64,000 bases of DNA from Sporichthyaceae bacterium (GCA_036269075.1 DATASX010000033.1:1-64000); one strand, 5' to 3'. Positions 32,946 to 42,414 are shown, counted from the stretch's first letter. Program-made: numbers and translations. Notes: generated from the sequence alone by a model not told the origin.

Positions 32946-34094
32946 GTGTCGATCCGCCTTTCCCGCGGCACGGTGGGGTCGCTTGCGCTGGGCACGGCGT
33001 TGCTGGTCGGGCCGGTTGCCGCGGCAACGGCGGCCGGCAGCTCCTACGCCCCGCCGCCGAGCAATTCCAACCCGACGCAGCCGGTCGGCCCGACGGCGGG
33101 TGCGGCAACCGAGCAGGGCCAATCCGCCCCGAATTCGCCCGAGCAGAACCCACCCGTGAACCCCGACCAGCCGCCCCAGTACCAGGCACCCCCGGGCCAG
33201 GCACCCCCGAACGCGAGCGCCCCGAACGGGAGCCCCCCGAACACCGGCACCCCGGCCGCCCCGCCGGCCGACCCGTTGGCCGGCCTGCCGCTGCCCGACC
33301 TGGCGATGGCCCAGACCCGGGACCTGAAGGTGATCAACCGACCCGACGGCAACACCGAACTGCGGTTCACCAGCACTGTGGTCAACATCGGCCACGGCCT
33401 GTTGGTGGTCGCCGCGCACCGCGACGCGGTCGGCAAGGCCTGGACCGTCGCCCAGGAGATCCTCAGCCCGGCCGGCTCGGTCCTGCGCGCCATCGGGTTG
33501 CCGCTGCAGCCGATGTGGGGCGGCGACGGGCACAACCACTGGCACGTCCCCGGGGTGGCCAAGTACCAGTTGCTGCGCCTGTCCGACAACCAGCTGATCG
33601 GCGCCAACCACAAGATCGGCTTCTGCTTCTTCGACAACAGCTTCCACCGCGCGCTACCGGAGACCCCGGACAAGCCGGAGTTCCCGAACGACCAAGGCTG
33701 CGCGCACGGCGACCGCCGGGCCACGCATTTCCGGATGGGACTGTCGGTCGGCTGGGGCGACGTCTATCGCTGGAAGATCCCCGGGCAGTCCATCGACATC
33801 AGCAACGTGCCGGCCGGTCGCTACCGGCTGCTGGGCATGGCCAACGGCGACGGCTTGCTGCTCGAGTCCGACCGCGGCGACAACCTGACCTGGATCGACT
33901 TCGAGCTTGTCCGGCACGGCAACCACGCCTCCGTCCGCATCCTCGACCGCGGGTCCGACGAGCGCCCCGCCCAGCCCGAGGACCACGGCTCGGTCGTGTG
34001 GAACGACGGCCCCGACGAGAACTCGGACGACAGCGCCGCCCCGCAGTGCGACGCGGTCGACCCGACTGGCGTCGACTGCAGCAGACGGGGCTGA
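32946..34094 (+). CDS. Secreted lysyl oxidase-like copper protein
   Basis: 382 aa from GTG 32946. Signal peptide about residues 1-30, a Pro/Asn/Gln-rich linker (about residues 31-115) and a lysyl-oxidase-like domain: MWGGDGHNHWHVPGVAKYQL (His-x-His-x-His copper site), KIGFCFFDNS, and LSVGWGDVYRWKIPGQ followed by ISNVPAGRY. Bacterial members are predicted amine oxidases of the envelope. Whether the Tyr/Lys needed for the quinone cofactor is present cannot be verified here. Confidence 0.83.
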   Translation: MSIRLSRGTVGSLALGTALLVGPVAAATAAGSSYAPPPSNSNPTQPVGPTAGAATEQGQSAPNSPEQNPPVNPDQPPQYQAPPGQAPPNASAPNGSPPNTGTPAAPPADPLAGLPLPDLAMAQTRDLKVINRPDGNTELRFTSTVVNIGHGLLVVAAHRDAVGKAWTVAQEILSPAGSVLRAIGLPLQPMWGGDGHNHWHVPGVAKYQLLRLSDNQLIGANHKIGFCFFDNSFHRALPETPDKPEFPNDQGCAHGDRRATHFRMGLSVGWGDVYRWKIPGQSIDISNVPAGRYRLLGMANGDGLLLESDRGDNLTWIDFELVRHGNHASVRILDRGSDERPAQPEDHGSVVWNDGPDENSDDSAAPQCDAVDPTGVDCSRRG

Positions 34095-34176
34095 CCGGCT
34101 CGAAGAGGCATAGCTGCCCTCACTTGCGGGGAGTCTGACAGTCGTCGGTTGGACGACTCAGGCTGCGGAGGTGCTG

Positions 34177-35847
34177 ATGGTCGACGCCACCGCAGGACGG
34201 GCCGTCCCGATCCGGGCCGAGCGGGGACTACGGCGCGAGGTGGGGCTCACCGGCCTCACGCTCGTCTCCGTGGGCTCGGTGATCGGCTCGGGCTGGTTGT
34301 TCGGCGCGCAGAATGCCGCCGCCCTGGCCGGGCCGGCGGTGCTGCTGAGCTGGGTGCTCGGGGCCGGGGTCTGCCTGGTGCTCGCACTGACCTACGCCGA
34401 ACTCGGCGCCGCATACCCGTTGTCCGGTGGCACCGCCCGCTACACCTACCTGACCTACGGCCTGCTCGGCGGCTTCTTCGCCGGCTGGGTCTCCTGGCTC
34501 CAGGCCGTGACGCTGGCGCCGGTCGAGACCGTCGCCTCGTTGAACTACCTGAGCGCGAACTGGTGGCCGAACCTCGTCCACGACGAGGCCGGTCAGCACG
34601 TGCTGACCGGAAAGGGAACGGCGGTCGCGGTCGCGTTCGTGATCACGTTCACGCTGATCAATCTGGTCGGCGTCCGACTGCTGGCCGAGGGCAACAACCT
34701 GATCGTGCTGTGGAAGATCGCGATCCCGGTGCTGACGATCATCGTGGTCACAACCAAGGCCTTCCACACCGCGAACTTCCACCTGCACGGCGTGCACGGT
34801 GGCGGCGGGTTCGCACCGTTCGGTCTCAAGGGCGTCCTGCTGGCGCTGTCCGGCGGCGTGCTGTTCTCCTACCAGGGGTTCGAGCAGGCCGTGCAGCTCG
34901 GCGGCGAAGCCCGGCGCCCGGCCCGCGACCTGCCGCGCGCGGTGATCGTGGCGATCGTCGGCGGCTCTCTGCTGTATCTGGCGCTGCAGATCTGCTTCAT
35001 CGGGGCCACCGACCCGGGCAAGATCGCCTCGGCGGGCTGGGCCGGTCTGGCCTCGAACAACCTCGGGCCGTTCTACGACCTGGCGACCGTGCTGGGGCTG
35101 ACGTGGCTGGCGACGGTCCTCCAACTCGACGCGATCGTCTCCCCCGGCGGCACCGCGCTGGTCTACATCTCGACGACCTCCCGGCTGACCTACGCGCTCG
35201 GCCGGACCGGGGGCCCGGAGTCGCTGTCCCGGGTGAACTCACGCCGGGTGCCCTGGGTCGGCGTCATGCTGGCCGCCGTCGTGGGCTGCCTGATGCTGCT
35301 GCCGTTCGGCTCCTGGGCGAAGCTGGTCAACTACACGACCTCGGCGACGTTCTTCATGTACGCCCTGGCGCCGGTCGCCGTGCTGACGTTGCGCCGCAAG
35401 CTGCCCGAGACCGCGCGCAGCTACCGCGTCCCGGCCGCGGAGGTGTGGACGCCGCTCGCCTTCGTGCTCGCCTCGCTGATCGTCTACTGGAGCGGCTTCG
35501 ACACCGACTGGCGAGTCGGGATCGCGATGCTGCTCGGCGCCGCACTGTTGATGATCGGCCGACTCCGGCAGCCGCCCGGGACCCGGGAGCCCTTGCACGC
35601 CGGGGCGGTCGCCTGGCTGCCGGTCTGGGTGATCGGGATCATCGGGTTGGCCGCGCTGGGACCGGACTACGTCCAGGGGCACGGCGTTCTGCCGTTCTAC
35701 CTGGACATGGTGGTGGTCGCCGTCTTCAGCCTGGCGATCTTCGGGTGGGCGGTGCGTTCGGCACTGCCGACCGCGCAGGTGGCCGAGAACTACCGGCGCA
35801 TGCAGACCGAGGCCGCGGTGGAGGAGGCCACGCTCGTCGAGACCTGA
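34177..35847 (+). CDS. APC-superfamily amino acid permease
   Basis: 556 aa with 12 or more membrane segments; ATG 34177 has GGAG six bases upstream, while GTG 34171 is also in frame. Conserved features: VGSVIGSGWLFGAQNAA (helix 1 substrate-binding GSG), TYAELGAAYPLSGGTARYTY and GVLFSYQGFEQAVQLGGEAR. It imports or exchanges amino acids or polyamines; the substrate is not predictable. Confidence 0.9.
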   Translation: MVDATAGRAVPIRAERGLRREVGLTGLTLVSVGSVIGSGWLFGAQNAAALAGPAVLLSWVLGAGVCLVLALTYAELGAAYPLSGGTARYTYLTYGLLGGFFAGWVSWLQAVTLAPVETVASLNYLSANWWPNLVHDEAGQHVLTGKGTAVAVAFVITFTLINLVGVRLLAEGNNLIVLWKIAIPVLTIIVVTTKAFHTANFHLHGVHGGGGFAPFGLKGVLLALSGGVLFSYQGFEQAVQLGGEARRPARDLPRAVIVAIVGGSLLYLALQICFIGATDPGKIASAGWAGLASNNLGPFYDLATVLGLTWLATVLQLDAIVSPGGTALVYISTTSRLTYALGRTGGPESLSRVNSRRVPWVGVMLAAVVGCLMLLPFGSWAKLVNYTTSATFFMYALAPVAVLTLRRKLPETARSYRVPAAEVWTPLAFVLASLIVYWSGFDTDWRVGIAMLLGAALLMIGRLRQPPGTREPLHAGAVAWLPVWVIGIIGLAALGPDYVQGHGVLPFYLDMVVVAVFSLAIFGWAVRSALPTAQVAENYRRMQTEAAVEEATLVET

Positions 35848-35947
35848 CACAGCTGTCCCGATGTCCCCGAACGAGTGAATCCGCCACTGCCCCGGTGTGG
35901 CGTGGCCGGCCCGTGCCACGGCGACCGATGAACTGACCCGCGTCGGG

Positions 35948-36709
35948 GTGGGGGCTTCCACGGGGGTGGGAATCGTGGTGATGGCGGCTGGACTGCTGAC
36001 CGGTCTGTTGACGACGGTCGGTCTGATGGCGCCGACGGCACAGCCGGTGCCGGCGGAGAAGTTCGAACCCGTGCGGCATCCGACGCACGAGGCGGAGCAC
36101 CGGCTCTGCCACGGGTACAACAGCTGCCGATCGGACGGCTACACGGACGCCGGCTACCGGCGCCACCGCGGCCGTTCGTTCTGGAAGATGTACGCCGGGG
36201 CCAACTGCACGAACTTCGTGGCGTACAAGCTGGTCCGGGCCGGGATGCCGAATCACCGGCCGCGTGAGCACGGCCACCGGCCCGGCAACCTGAACGCCTA
36301 TCGCTGGGGCGTCGTGTATCGCTCGATCACCGACCACCGGCCGACTGCGGGTTCCGTCGCCTGGTGGGCGCATCGCGGCCGGGACGGGCACGTGGCCTGG
36401 GTGGAGAACATCAACCGCGACGGCAGCCTGACCATCAGCGAGGACAGTTGGAGCGGCAACGGCTTCGACTGGCGGCGGCTCTACCACGGAGCGGGCTGGC
36501 CGACCGGTTTCATCCACTTCCGGCACCGCCCGGTCCTGCCCGGGCACGATCACCACGTCCCGGTCCGGCCGGCGCCGCAGCAAACCCGGACGCTGGACCT
36601 GCAGGCCGGCTCGATCACGTTGGTCTCCGGACCGGCCGTGGCGGACCCGGCGGAGCCGCCGGTGGCGCACCCGGTCAGCGCCCCGGAGCCACATCTGAAA
36701 CCACGCTGA
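35948..36709 (+). CDS. Secreted CHAP-domain amidase-like protein
   Basis: About 253 aa from GTG 35948 (the frame is open to 35897; neither start has a clear ribosome site). N-terminal hydrophobic signal ending near AQPVPA. The CHAP domain has the catalytic Cys in YAGANCTNFVAYKLVRAG and the His in GRDGHVAWVENINRDG, then SEDSWSGNGFDWR. Such enzymes cleave peptidoglycan peptides. The C-terminus is His/Pro-rich. A strong hairpin follows. Confidence 0.82.
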   Translation: MGASTGVGIVVMAAGLLTGLLTTVGLMAPTAQPVPAEKFEPVRHPTHEAEHRLCHGYNSCRSDGYTDAGYRRHRGRSFWKMYAGANCTNFVAYKLVRAGMPNHRPREHGHRPGNLNAYRWGVVYRSITDHRPTAGSVAWWAHRGRDGHVAWVENINRDGSLTISEDSWSGNGFDWRRLYHGAGWPTGFIHFRHRPVLPGHDHHVPVRPAPQQTRTLDLQAGSITLVSGPAVADPAEPPVAHPVSAPEPHLKPR

Positions 36710-36723
36710 GCATCGAAGTTCCG

Positions 36724-36755
36724 ATCGGCCCGTCGACAACCGTCGGCGGGCCGAT
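36724..36755 (+). terminator. Terminator hairpin after the CHAP gene
   Basis: ATCGGCCCG/CGGGCCGAT continues through a 1-nt mismatch into CGAC/GTCG with an AACC loop: about 13 bp in all, 15 nt beyond the stop. Confidence 0.75.
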
Positions 36756-36857
36756 TAGCGGTTGGTGAACTCTCACACCCTTTCGGCCGAACTTCCCGAA
36801 GTGGACATCAGGAGCCGGCATCGTGCGCCGATAAGCCCTGTCGGCTCCGGAGGAACC

Positions 36858-38489
36858 TTGAGCCCGTCCCACCGCCGTCGCGACCCGAAGTCGATGTCCC
36901 GCCGCGCCCTGATGCGCGCGCTGGCCGCCAACGGTGGGATCCTGCTGGCCGGGACCATCGCGATCGAGACGGCCTCAGTGGCCGCTCCGACCGCGGTTCG
37001 CGCGGCCTCGGTCCCACCGGCCCAGCTCCGCAAGCGGGCCGTACCGCTGACACCCGAGCTGTGGCGCCGGCCCTCGGGTCTCGGCGCGCCGCCCGTGCAC
37101 GGCCTGCACCTGACCTTCGGCGACGATCCCGCGACCGAGGTCGTCGTGTCCTGGACGACCCCGGAACCGGTCCGGCGCCCGCAGGTGCAGTTCGGTACCG
37201 CGGAGGACGGCTTCGGCGACGCCGTCGAGGCCGAGTCCACCCGCTACGTCGACGGCCACTCCGACCGCCCCGTGGCGGTGCACTCGGCGCGTATCCGCGG
37301 CCTGGACCCGGACTCGATCTACGTCTACGCCGCGCTGCACGACGGCGCGGTGCCCGAACTCGGGACGATCCGCACCGCGCCGGACGGCCGGGCGCCGTTC
37401 ACGTTCACCAGCTTCGGCGACATGGGCGCGCCGTTCCTGACATCTCACACCGGAAGCGGCTGGGGCAACGACGGGCTGGGCACCGAGAACTCCTTCGACC
37501 TCGTCGACGGCATCGAGCGCGTCGCGCCGTTGTTCAACCTGATCAACGGCGACCTGTCCTACGCCGGGCTGGCCAACGACCGCCTGCGCACGTGGTCCGG
37601 CTTCCTGGCCAACATCAGCCGCTCGGCACGGCACCGGCCGTGGATGCCGTCGGCCGGCAACCACGAGAACGAGGCCGGCAACGGCCCGATCGGGTACTCG
37701 GCATTCCAGACCTACTTCCCGGTGCCCAACTCCGGCGCCACCGGCGAACTGCGTGGGCTCTGGTACGCCTACACCGTCGGCAACGTGCGGTTCGTGCACC
37801 TGCAGAACGACGACGTGTGCCTGCAGGACGGCGGGAACACCTACGTCCGCGGGTACAGCGGCGGCGCCCAGCAGACCTGGTTGGAGCACGAACTGTCGCG
37901 CACCCGGGCCGACGACTCGATCGACTGGATCGTGGTGTGCATGCACCAGGTCGCGATCAGCACCGCGGACCACTTCAACGGGGCCGACCTCGGCGTTCGG
38001 CAGTCCTGGCTGCCGCTGTTCGACCACTACGGGGTCGACCTGGTGCTGTGCGGGCACGAGCACCACTACGAGCGCTCGCACCCCATCCGCGGTGCCGAGT
38101 CGAACCTCACCGCGACCCCGATCCCCCAAGGCCACGACAGTCGACTGGTGGATACGACCAAGGGCACCGTGCACATGGTGCTCGGCGGAGGCGGCAACTC
38201 GGCCGCCTCGAACGCGCTGCTGACCCCCGATCGGCGATGCCGGGTCATCACCGAGGTGGCCGCGTCCCGGGGCTCCACCGGGAAGCGCGAGGCCACCTAC
38301 GTCTGGGAGAACGCCGACTGGTCGTCGATGCGCGACGCGGCCCACCCCTACGGCTTCGCCGCGTTCACCGTCGACGGGTCGGCGCGCCCTGGCACGACTA
38401 CGATCGACGTCACCTACTACGGCCTGCTCGGCGCCGGCGGCCAGCTGGCCGCGGTCGACTCGTTCGTGCTGACGAAACCGGCCCGGTAA
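36858..38489 (+). CDS. Tat-exported purple acid phosphatase-like metallophosphoesterase
   Basis: 543 aa from TTG 36858, which has GGAGGA just upstream; a start at 36762 is possible but lacks this. The N-terminus SRRALMRALAANGGILLAG is a twin-arginine signal. An N-terminal fibronectin-like domain (FGDDPATEVVVSWTTPEPV) precedes the catalytic domain: FGDMG, NGDLSYAG, GNHEN, VVCMHQ and GHEHHYERSH, the metal ligands of purple acid phosphatases. It probably releases phosphate from organic phosphomonoesters outside the cell. Confidence 0.9.
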   Translation: MSPSHRRRDPKSMSRRALMRALAANGGILLAGTIAIETASVAAPTAVRAASVPPAQLRKRAVPLTPELWRRPSGLGAPPVHGLHLTFGDDPATEVVVSWTTPEPVRRPQVQFGTAEDGFGDAVEAESTRYVDGHSDRPVAVHSARIRGLDPDSIYVYAALHDGAVPELGTIRTAPDGRAPFTFTSFGDMGAPFLTSHTGSGWGNDGLGTENSFDLVDGIERVAPLFNLINGDLSYAGLANDRLRTWSGFLANISRSARHRPWMPSAGNHENEAGNGPIGYSAFQTYFPVPNSGATGELRGLWYAYTVGNVRFVHLQNDDVCLQDGGNTYVRGYSGGAQQTWLEHELSRTRADDSIDWIVVCMHQVAISTADHFNGADLGVRQSWLPLFDHYGVDLVLCGHEHHYERSHPIRGAESNLTATPIPQGHDSRLVDTTKGTVHMVLGGGGNSAASNALLTPDRRCRVITEVAASRGSTGKREATYVWENADWSSMRDAAHPYGFAAFTVDGSARPGTTTIDVTYYGLLGAGGQLAAVDSFVLTKPAR

Positions 38490-38642
38490 CCACGCGGGTG
38501 ACGGACTGGCGCAAAATCTGATCCGTAGTCAGAATCGCGCTGAACCGTCCCGGGTCCAAACACCTACCAGGGTCGTGGCGGGCCAGGTGGTCGCTGTGGT
38601 TGAGTGATCGACGAAACCCGCACCAGCGACGTTGGAGGGGCT

Positions 38643-39569
38643 GTGACCGTCGGATCGCGTTCGGTGTCGTTGGGGGATGCCGCCGCACGGACTCTGGCGA
38701 ATGCCACCAAGTCCGTCCCCCAGATGTCGACGATCACCCCCAGGTGGTTGACCCACGTGATGTCCTGGGTGCCGGTCGAGGCAGGCATCTACCGGCTGAA
38801 CCAGGTCCTGCGGCCCGAGGACGTCGAGGTCAGCTGCTCGAACTTCGACGAGTCGCCGCTCCCCCAGACCTACGTCGAGTACTCCACCGACCCGCGCGAG
38901 TACCGCCTGCGGGCCGTGCAGACCATCGTCGACGTCCACACCCGGATCTCCGACCTTTACTCCAGCCCGCACGACCAGATCGCCCAGCAGTTGCGCCTGA
39001 CCGTCGAGACGGTCAAGGAGCACCAGGAGGGCGAACTGATCAACAGCGCCGACTACGGACTGCTGGCCAGCGCGGCCCCGGAGCAGCGGATCCCGACCCT
39101 GGGTGGCCCGCCCACCCCGGACGACTTGGACAACCTGATCCGCAAGGTCTGGAAGCACCCAGCGTTCTTCCTCACCCACCCCGACGCCGTGGCCGCGTTC
39201 GGCCGCGAGTGCACGCGTCGGGGGGTCCCGCCGGCGACGGTCAGCATGTTCGGCTCGCAGTTCATCACCTGGCGCGGGCTGCCGATCATCCCGTCCAACA
39301 AGGTCCCGTTGGAGAACGGGAAGACCAAGATGCTGCTGATGCGCACCAGTGAGGCGCGGCAGGGCGTGATCGGCCTGTTCCAGCCCGGCCTGGCCGGCGA
39401 GCAGGGCCCCGGCCTGTCCGTGCGGTTCATGGGCATAGACCGCAGCGCGATCGCCTCGTACCTGGTCTCGCTGTACTGCTCGCTGGCCGTCCTGACACCG
39501 GACGCGCTAGCGGTGCTGGACGACGTCGAGGTGGACAAGTTCCATGACTACGCCCCCACCTACCGCTGA
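38643..39569 (+). CDS. Family 2A encapsulin nanocompartment shell protein
   Basis: 308 aa from GTG 38643 with GGAGGGG upstream (GTG 38604 is also in frame). The HK97-like shell protein is recognisable from ITPRWLTHVMSWVPVEAGIY followed by RLNQV, ELINSADYGLLASA, HPAFFLTHPDAVAAFGREC, FGSQFITWRGLPIIPSNKVP and GLSVRFMGIDRSAIASYLVS. There is no inserted cyclic-nucleotide-binding domain, so it is family 2A, not 2B. It self-assembles into a shell around cargo. The end overlaps the start of the cysteine desulfurase by 26 nt, the genuine cargo arrangement for this family. Confidence 0.93.
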   Translation: MTVGSRSVSLGDAAARTLANATKSVPQMSTITPRWLTHVMSWVPVEAGIYRLNQVLRPEDVEVSCSNFDESPLPQTYVEYSTDPREYRLRAVQTIVDVHTRISDLYSSPHDQIAQQLRLTVETVKEHQEGELINSADYGLLASAAPEQRIPTLGGPPTPDDLDNLIRKVWKHPAFFLTHPDAVAAFGRECTRRGVPPATVSMFGSQFITWRGLPIIPSNKVPLENGKTKMLLMRTSEARQGVIGLFQPGLAGEQGPGLSVRFMGIDRSAIASYLVSLYCSLAVLTPDALAVLDDVEVDKFHDYAPTYR

Positions 39570-41325
39570 GCCCTTCGCGGTTCCGTCCGACCTGCCGGAC
39601 GAGGCCACGATCAATCGCTGGGCCGCGGCGTTCTGGTCGGCGATGCCCGGTGAACCAACCGATCTGACGGCCAATCAGGTCACGCCGGTCGGCTCGGTCG
39701 TGTCGCCCGGCACGCCGGGGCTGCCGACCAGCACCCCGGCCGGACCCCCGCCGACCAGCGCCCCCCAGTCCTACGCGACCACCGCCGGCGGCGTCGGCCT
39801 GCCACTTGTCCCCGGCACCGAGGCACTGGGGCTCGCGCCGGCGTTCCCCACCGGTGCGCCGATGCCCTCGGTCGAGCCGTCGTTCTACTTCCTCGACGGG
39901 CACGGCGCCGGCGCCACCCCGGCGTCCCCGGCCACCTCGGGGTTCGGGGCGGTACGCGCCCCGGCGGTCGCAGGCATCCCGGCGGTCCTCGACAGCCCGT
40001 CCGGCCTGCCCGGTTCGGTCGAGTTCCCCTCCGGCTTCTACTTCCTCGACGAGGCGTTGCCCGGCGGGCACATCCCCGACCTGCCACTGGACCCGCACCC
40101 GGCCTTCGACGTGCACGGCGTGCGCCGCGACTTCCCGATCCTGTCCGAGGTCGTCAACGGCAAGCCGTTGATCTGGTTGGACAACGCTGCCACCACGCAG
40201 AAGCCGCAGTCGGTCATCGACCGGCTGGCGTACTTCTACGCCCACGAGAACTCGAACATCCACCGGGCCGCGCACACACTGGCCGCCCGCGCCACCGACG
40301 CCTACGAGTCGGCCCGCGACACGGTCGCCGACTTCCTCGGCGCCGCCTCCTCCGAGGAGATCGTGTTCGTCCGAGGGTCGACCGAGGCGATCAACCTGGT
40401 CGCCAAGGCGTGGGGCGGGCGCCACGTGAAGTCCGGCGACGAGATCGTGATCTCCCATCTGGAGCACCACGCGAACATCGTCCCCTGGCAGATGCTCGCC
40501 CAGCGCACCGGCGCGGTCATCAAGGTGATCCCGGTCGACGACTCGGGGCAGATCCTGCTCGACGCCTACAGCGACCTGCTCTCCGACCGCACGAAGATGG
40601 TCGCCGTCACCCAGGTGTCCAACGCGCTCGGGACCATCACCCCGGTCGAGCGGATCGTCGAGCTCGCGCACCGGGCGGGTGCCCGGGTCCTGATCGACGG
40701 CGCGCAGTCGGTCCCGCACACGCCGGTGGACATGGCGGAGATCGGCGCGGACTTCTTCGTGTTCTCCGGCCACAAGGTCTTCGGGCCGACGGGCATCGGG
40801 GTGGTCTACGGACGCGCCGACGTACTCGAGGAGACGCCGCCGTGGCAGGGCGGCGGCAACATGATCACCGACGTCACCCTGGAGCGGGCGCAGTACGACG
40901 ACCCGCCCGGTCGCTTCGAGGCCGGCACGGGAAACATCGCCGACGCCGTCGGGCTGGCCACCGCGCTGGACTACGTCTCCCGGATCGGCATGCCGAACAT
41001 CGCGGCCTACGAACACGCCCTGCTGGAGTACGCGACGCCCCGGCTGGCCGAGGTTCCCGGGCTGCGGCTGATCGGCACCGCGGCGCAGAAGGCCAGCGTG
41101 CTGTCGTTCGTGCTGGCCGGCCACGAGCCGCACGAGGTCGGGCAGGCACTGAACGCCGAAGGTATCGCGGTCCGGGCCGGCCACCACTGCGCCCAGCCGA
41201 TCCTGCGGCGCTTCGGCCTCGAGGCCACGGTCCGGCCCTCGCTGGCGTTCTACAACACCTGCGAGGAGATCGACACGCTCGTCGCCGCGTTGCACCGGCT
41301 GACTGGTCGAGCGCGACGGGGCTGA
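39544..41325 (+). CDS. Encapsulated cysteine desulfurase cargo (SufS-like) with FYFLD-repeat N-terminus
   Basis: 593 aa. Residues 1 to about 185 are Pro/Gly/Ala-rich and probably disordered; they contain two copies of FYFLD (residues 114-118 and 165-169, in SVEPSFYFLDGHG and SVEFPSGFYFLDEA), likely shell-binding peptides. From about residue 188 the protein is a type II cysteine desulfurase: LDNAATTQKPQSVIDRL, PLP Lys411 in SGHKVFGP and catalytic Cys549 in RAGHHCAQP. It removes sulfur from cysteine as a persulfide inside the encapsulin shell. ATG 39544 overlaps the shell gene and has GAGGTGG upstream. Confidence 0.93.
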   Translation: MTTPPPTAEPFAVPSDLPDEATINRWAAAFWSAMPGEPTDLTANQVTPVGSVVSPGTPGLPTSTPAGPPPTSAPQSYATTAGGVGLPLVPGTEALGLAPAFPTGAPMPSVEPSFYFLDGHGAGATPASPATSGFGAVRAPAVAGIPAVLDSPSGLPGSVEFPSGFYFLDEALPGGHIPDLPLDPHPAFDVHGVRRDFPILSEVVNGKPLIWLDNAATTQKPQSVIDRLAYFYAHENSNIHRAAHTLAARATDAYESARDTVADFLGAASSEEIVFVRGSTEAINLVAKAWGGRHVKSGDEIVISHLEHHANIVPWQMLAQRTGAVIKVIPVDDSGQILLDAYSDLLSDRTKMVAVTQVSNALGTITPVERIVELAHRAGARVLIDGAQSVPHTPVDMAEIGADFFVFSGHKVFGPTGIGVVYGRADVLEETPPWQGGGNMITDVTLERAQYDDPPGRFEAGTGNIADAVGLATALDYVSRIGMPNIAAYEHALLEYATPRLAEVPGLRLIGTAAQKASVLSFVLAGHEPHEVGQALNAEGIAVRAGHHCAQPILRRFGLEATVRPSLAFYNTCEEIDTLVAALHRLTGRARRG

Positions 41326-41337
41326 GTCGCCAGGCTA

Positions 41338-41352
41338 CTGACGCGTCGTCAG
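41338..41352. repeat. CTGACG-N3-CGTCAG dyad (perfect)
   Basis: Perfect copy with spacer CGT, 13 nt beyond the cysteine desulfurase stop and 23 nt beyond the stop of the convergent small gene. Confidence 0.85.
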
Positions 41353-41374
41353 ACCAGGGTCCCGGCGGATTTCC

Positions 41375-41530
41375 TCAGCTGTCGTCCGGCGCCGACAGCC
41401 CGACGTGCTCCCGCCCGTGCGAGATCCACCGGAACGGATCGACCCGGCGCCAGGCGGAGAAGTCCCGCGGCCGACGGGTCGTCGGCTCGGGTTCGGTCCG
41501 CACCGCCTGCTCGACGATCGGTGTGCTCAC
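41375..41530 (-). CDS. Small hypothetical protein (51 aa)
   Basis: GTG 41530 with GGAGG seven bases upstream supports translation. The sequence is polar, with TTRRPRDFSAWRRVDPFRWI in the middle and GLSAPDDS at the end; no signal or membrane segment. It is convergent with the encapsulin operon. Function unknown. Confidence 0.5.
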   Translation of the reverse strand: MSTPIVEQAVRTEPEPTTRRPRDFSAWRRVDPFRWISHGREHVGLSAPDDS

Positions 41531-41718
41531 GTAGGGAACCTCCGGGTTTGAAGTGCTGGAAAGACGTGGCCGCCCGCGCACCGGCGGCAGCACCTGGATG
41601 GGACCGGATTCCGGGACAGTGAAGAAATCCAGGCGCCGAAAGGATCGAGTTGCCCTGGTCCAGCGCCGGCAACCGGCGCCACGCCACGACGAAGCTCAGG
41701 TCGCCGTGCTTCGAGCGG

Positions 41719-41737
41719 AACTGACAGTGCGTCAGTT
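41719..41737. repeat. Extended CTGAC dyad AACTGAC-N5-GTCAGTT
   Basis: 7-bp perfect arms. The central 15 nt are a one-mismatch member of the CTGACG-N3-CGTCAG family. Intergenic and not at a gene end. Confidence 0.7.
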
Positions 41738-41933
41738 GCCTGACGGTAGAGCAACTTGTCGGTATACCGCCCGGTACGGCGAGCCTGACTCGGACCTACC
41801 CTGGAGGGGTTCGGGTTGTGTCGCGGTCCGAGCCAGGCGCCTATGGTCGAGCAAGCAGCGCCGAACCTCGCGCTCTCCCCGCCGCGACCGGACCCGAAAT
41901 ACCGTCCGGTACAGGGTTCAACGTCCGAACTCG

Positions 41934-41975
41934 CCGAAACGTTCCACAACCGGCCCGAAACGTTCCACAACCGGC
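41934..41975. repeat. Perfect 21-bp tandem direct repeat
   Basis: Two identical adjacent 21-nt units (41934-41954, 41955-41975), each containing GAAACGTTCCACAACC. Units of 21 bp place the two copies on the same face of the helix. Confidence 0.75.
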
Positions 41976-42120
41976 GGAGCATCGCCCCAACCCCTCGCCC
42001 GCTATTTCCTCCGACGGCAGAAATCGGAACCCGCATCGAGGCCGACACCCCCGCCCAGACGCTGCGTTGCCGGCGCACCGAGCATGCTTGATCACCACTG
42101 ACGCCCTCAGGAGGCAACGC

Positions 42121-42414
42121 GTGAACAGTCGGACAACCGCCGAGGAGCACACCGGCGGGTGCTGGTGCTGCGGGCGACCCACGCCGCAGGACCGCCTGCT
42201 CACCCTCGGCGCGCGGCCCGAGGCCGCAGTCTGTCTGGACTGCGCGGCCCACCTGCACCGCCGCGCCCGGGAGGCCGAGGGGGGTTCCGCGTTGACCCGA
42301 CTGCCCGCCGCGGCCGCCGGACAGGTCCGCGACGCGGTGCTGGCCGCGCGACTGCACCGCCTCCCCGCGCTCGGCCCGGCGCTGCGGTGGATCAACCGCC
42401 GGTCACGTTTCTGA
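42121..42414 (+). CDS. Small zinc-ribbon-like protein
   Basis: 97 aa from GTG 42121 with AGGAGG upstream. The N-terminus carries two Cys pairs, GCWCCGRPTPQ and VCLDCAAH, spaced like a four-Cys zinc site; the rest is an Arg/Ala-rich helical region. It may bind nucleic acid or protein. It lies 56 nt before the second Crp gene on the same strand. Confidence 0.65.
   Translation: MNSRTTAEEHTGGCWCCGRPTPQDRLLTLGARPEAAVCLDCAAHLHRRAREAEGGSALTRLPAAAAGQVRDAVLAARLHRLPALGPALRWINRRSRF

Larger units (their letters stand above)
41531..42120. promoter_or_regulatory. Long regulatory intergenic region
   Basis: 590 nt between divergent small genes. ORFs crossing it have no start support. It contains a CTGAC-type dyad (41719-41737), the palindrome CGGTATACCG (41760-41769), a second TACCGTCCGGTA palindrome near 41900-41911, and a perfect 21-bp tandem repeat (41934-41975). 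This density suggests binding by several regulators or a non-coding RNA. Confidence 0.5.
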
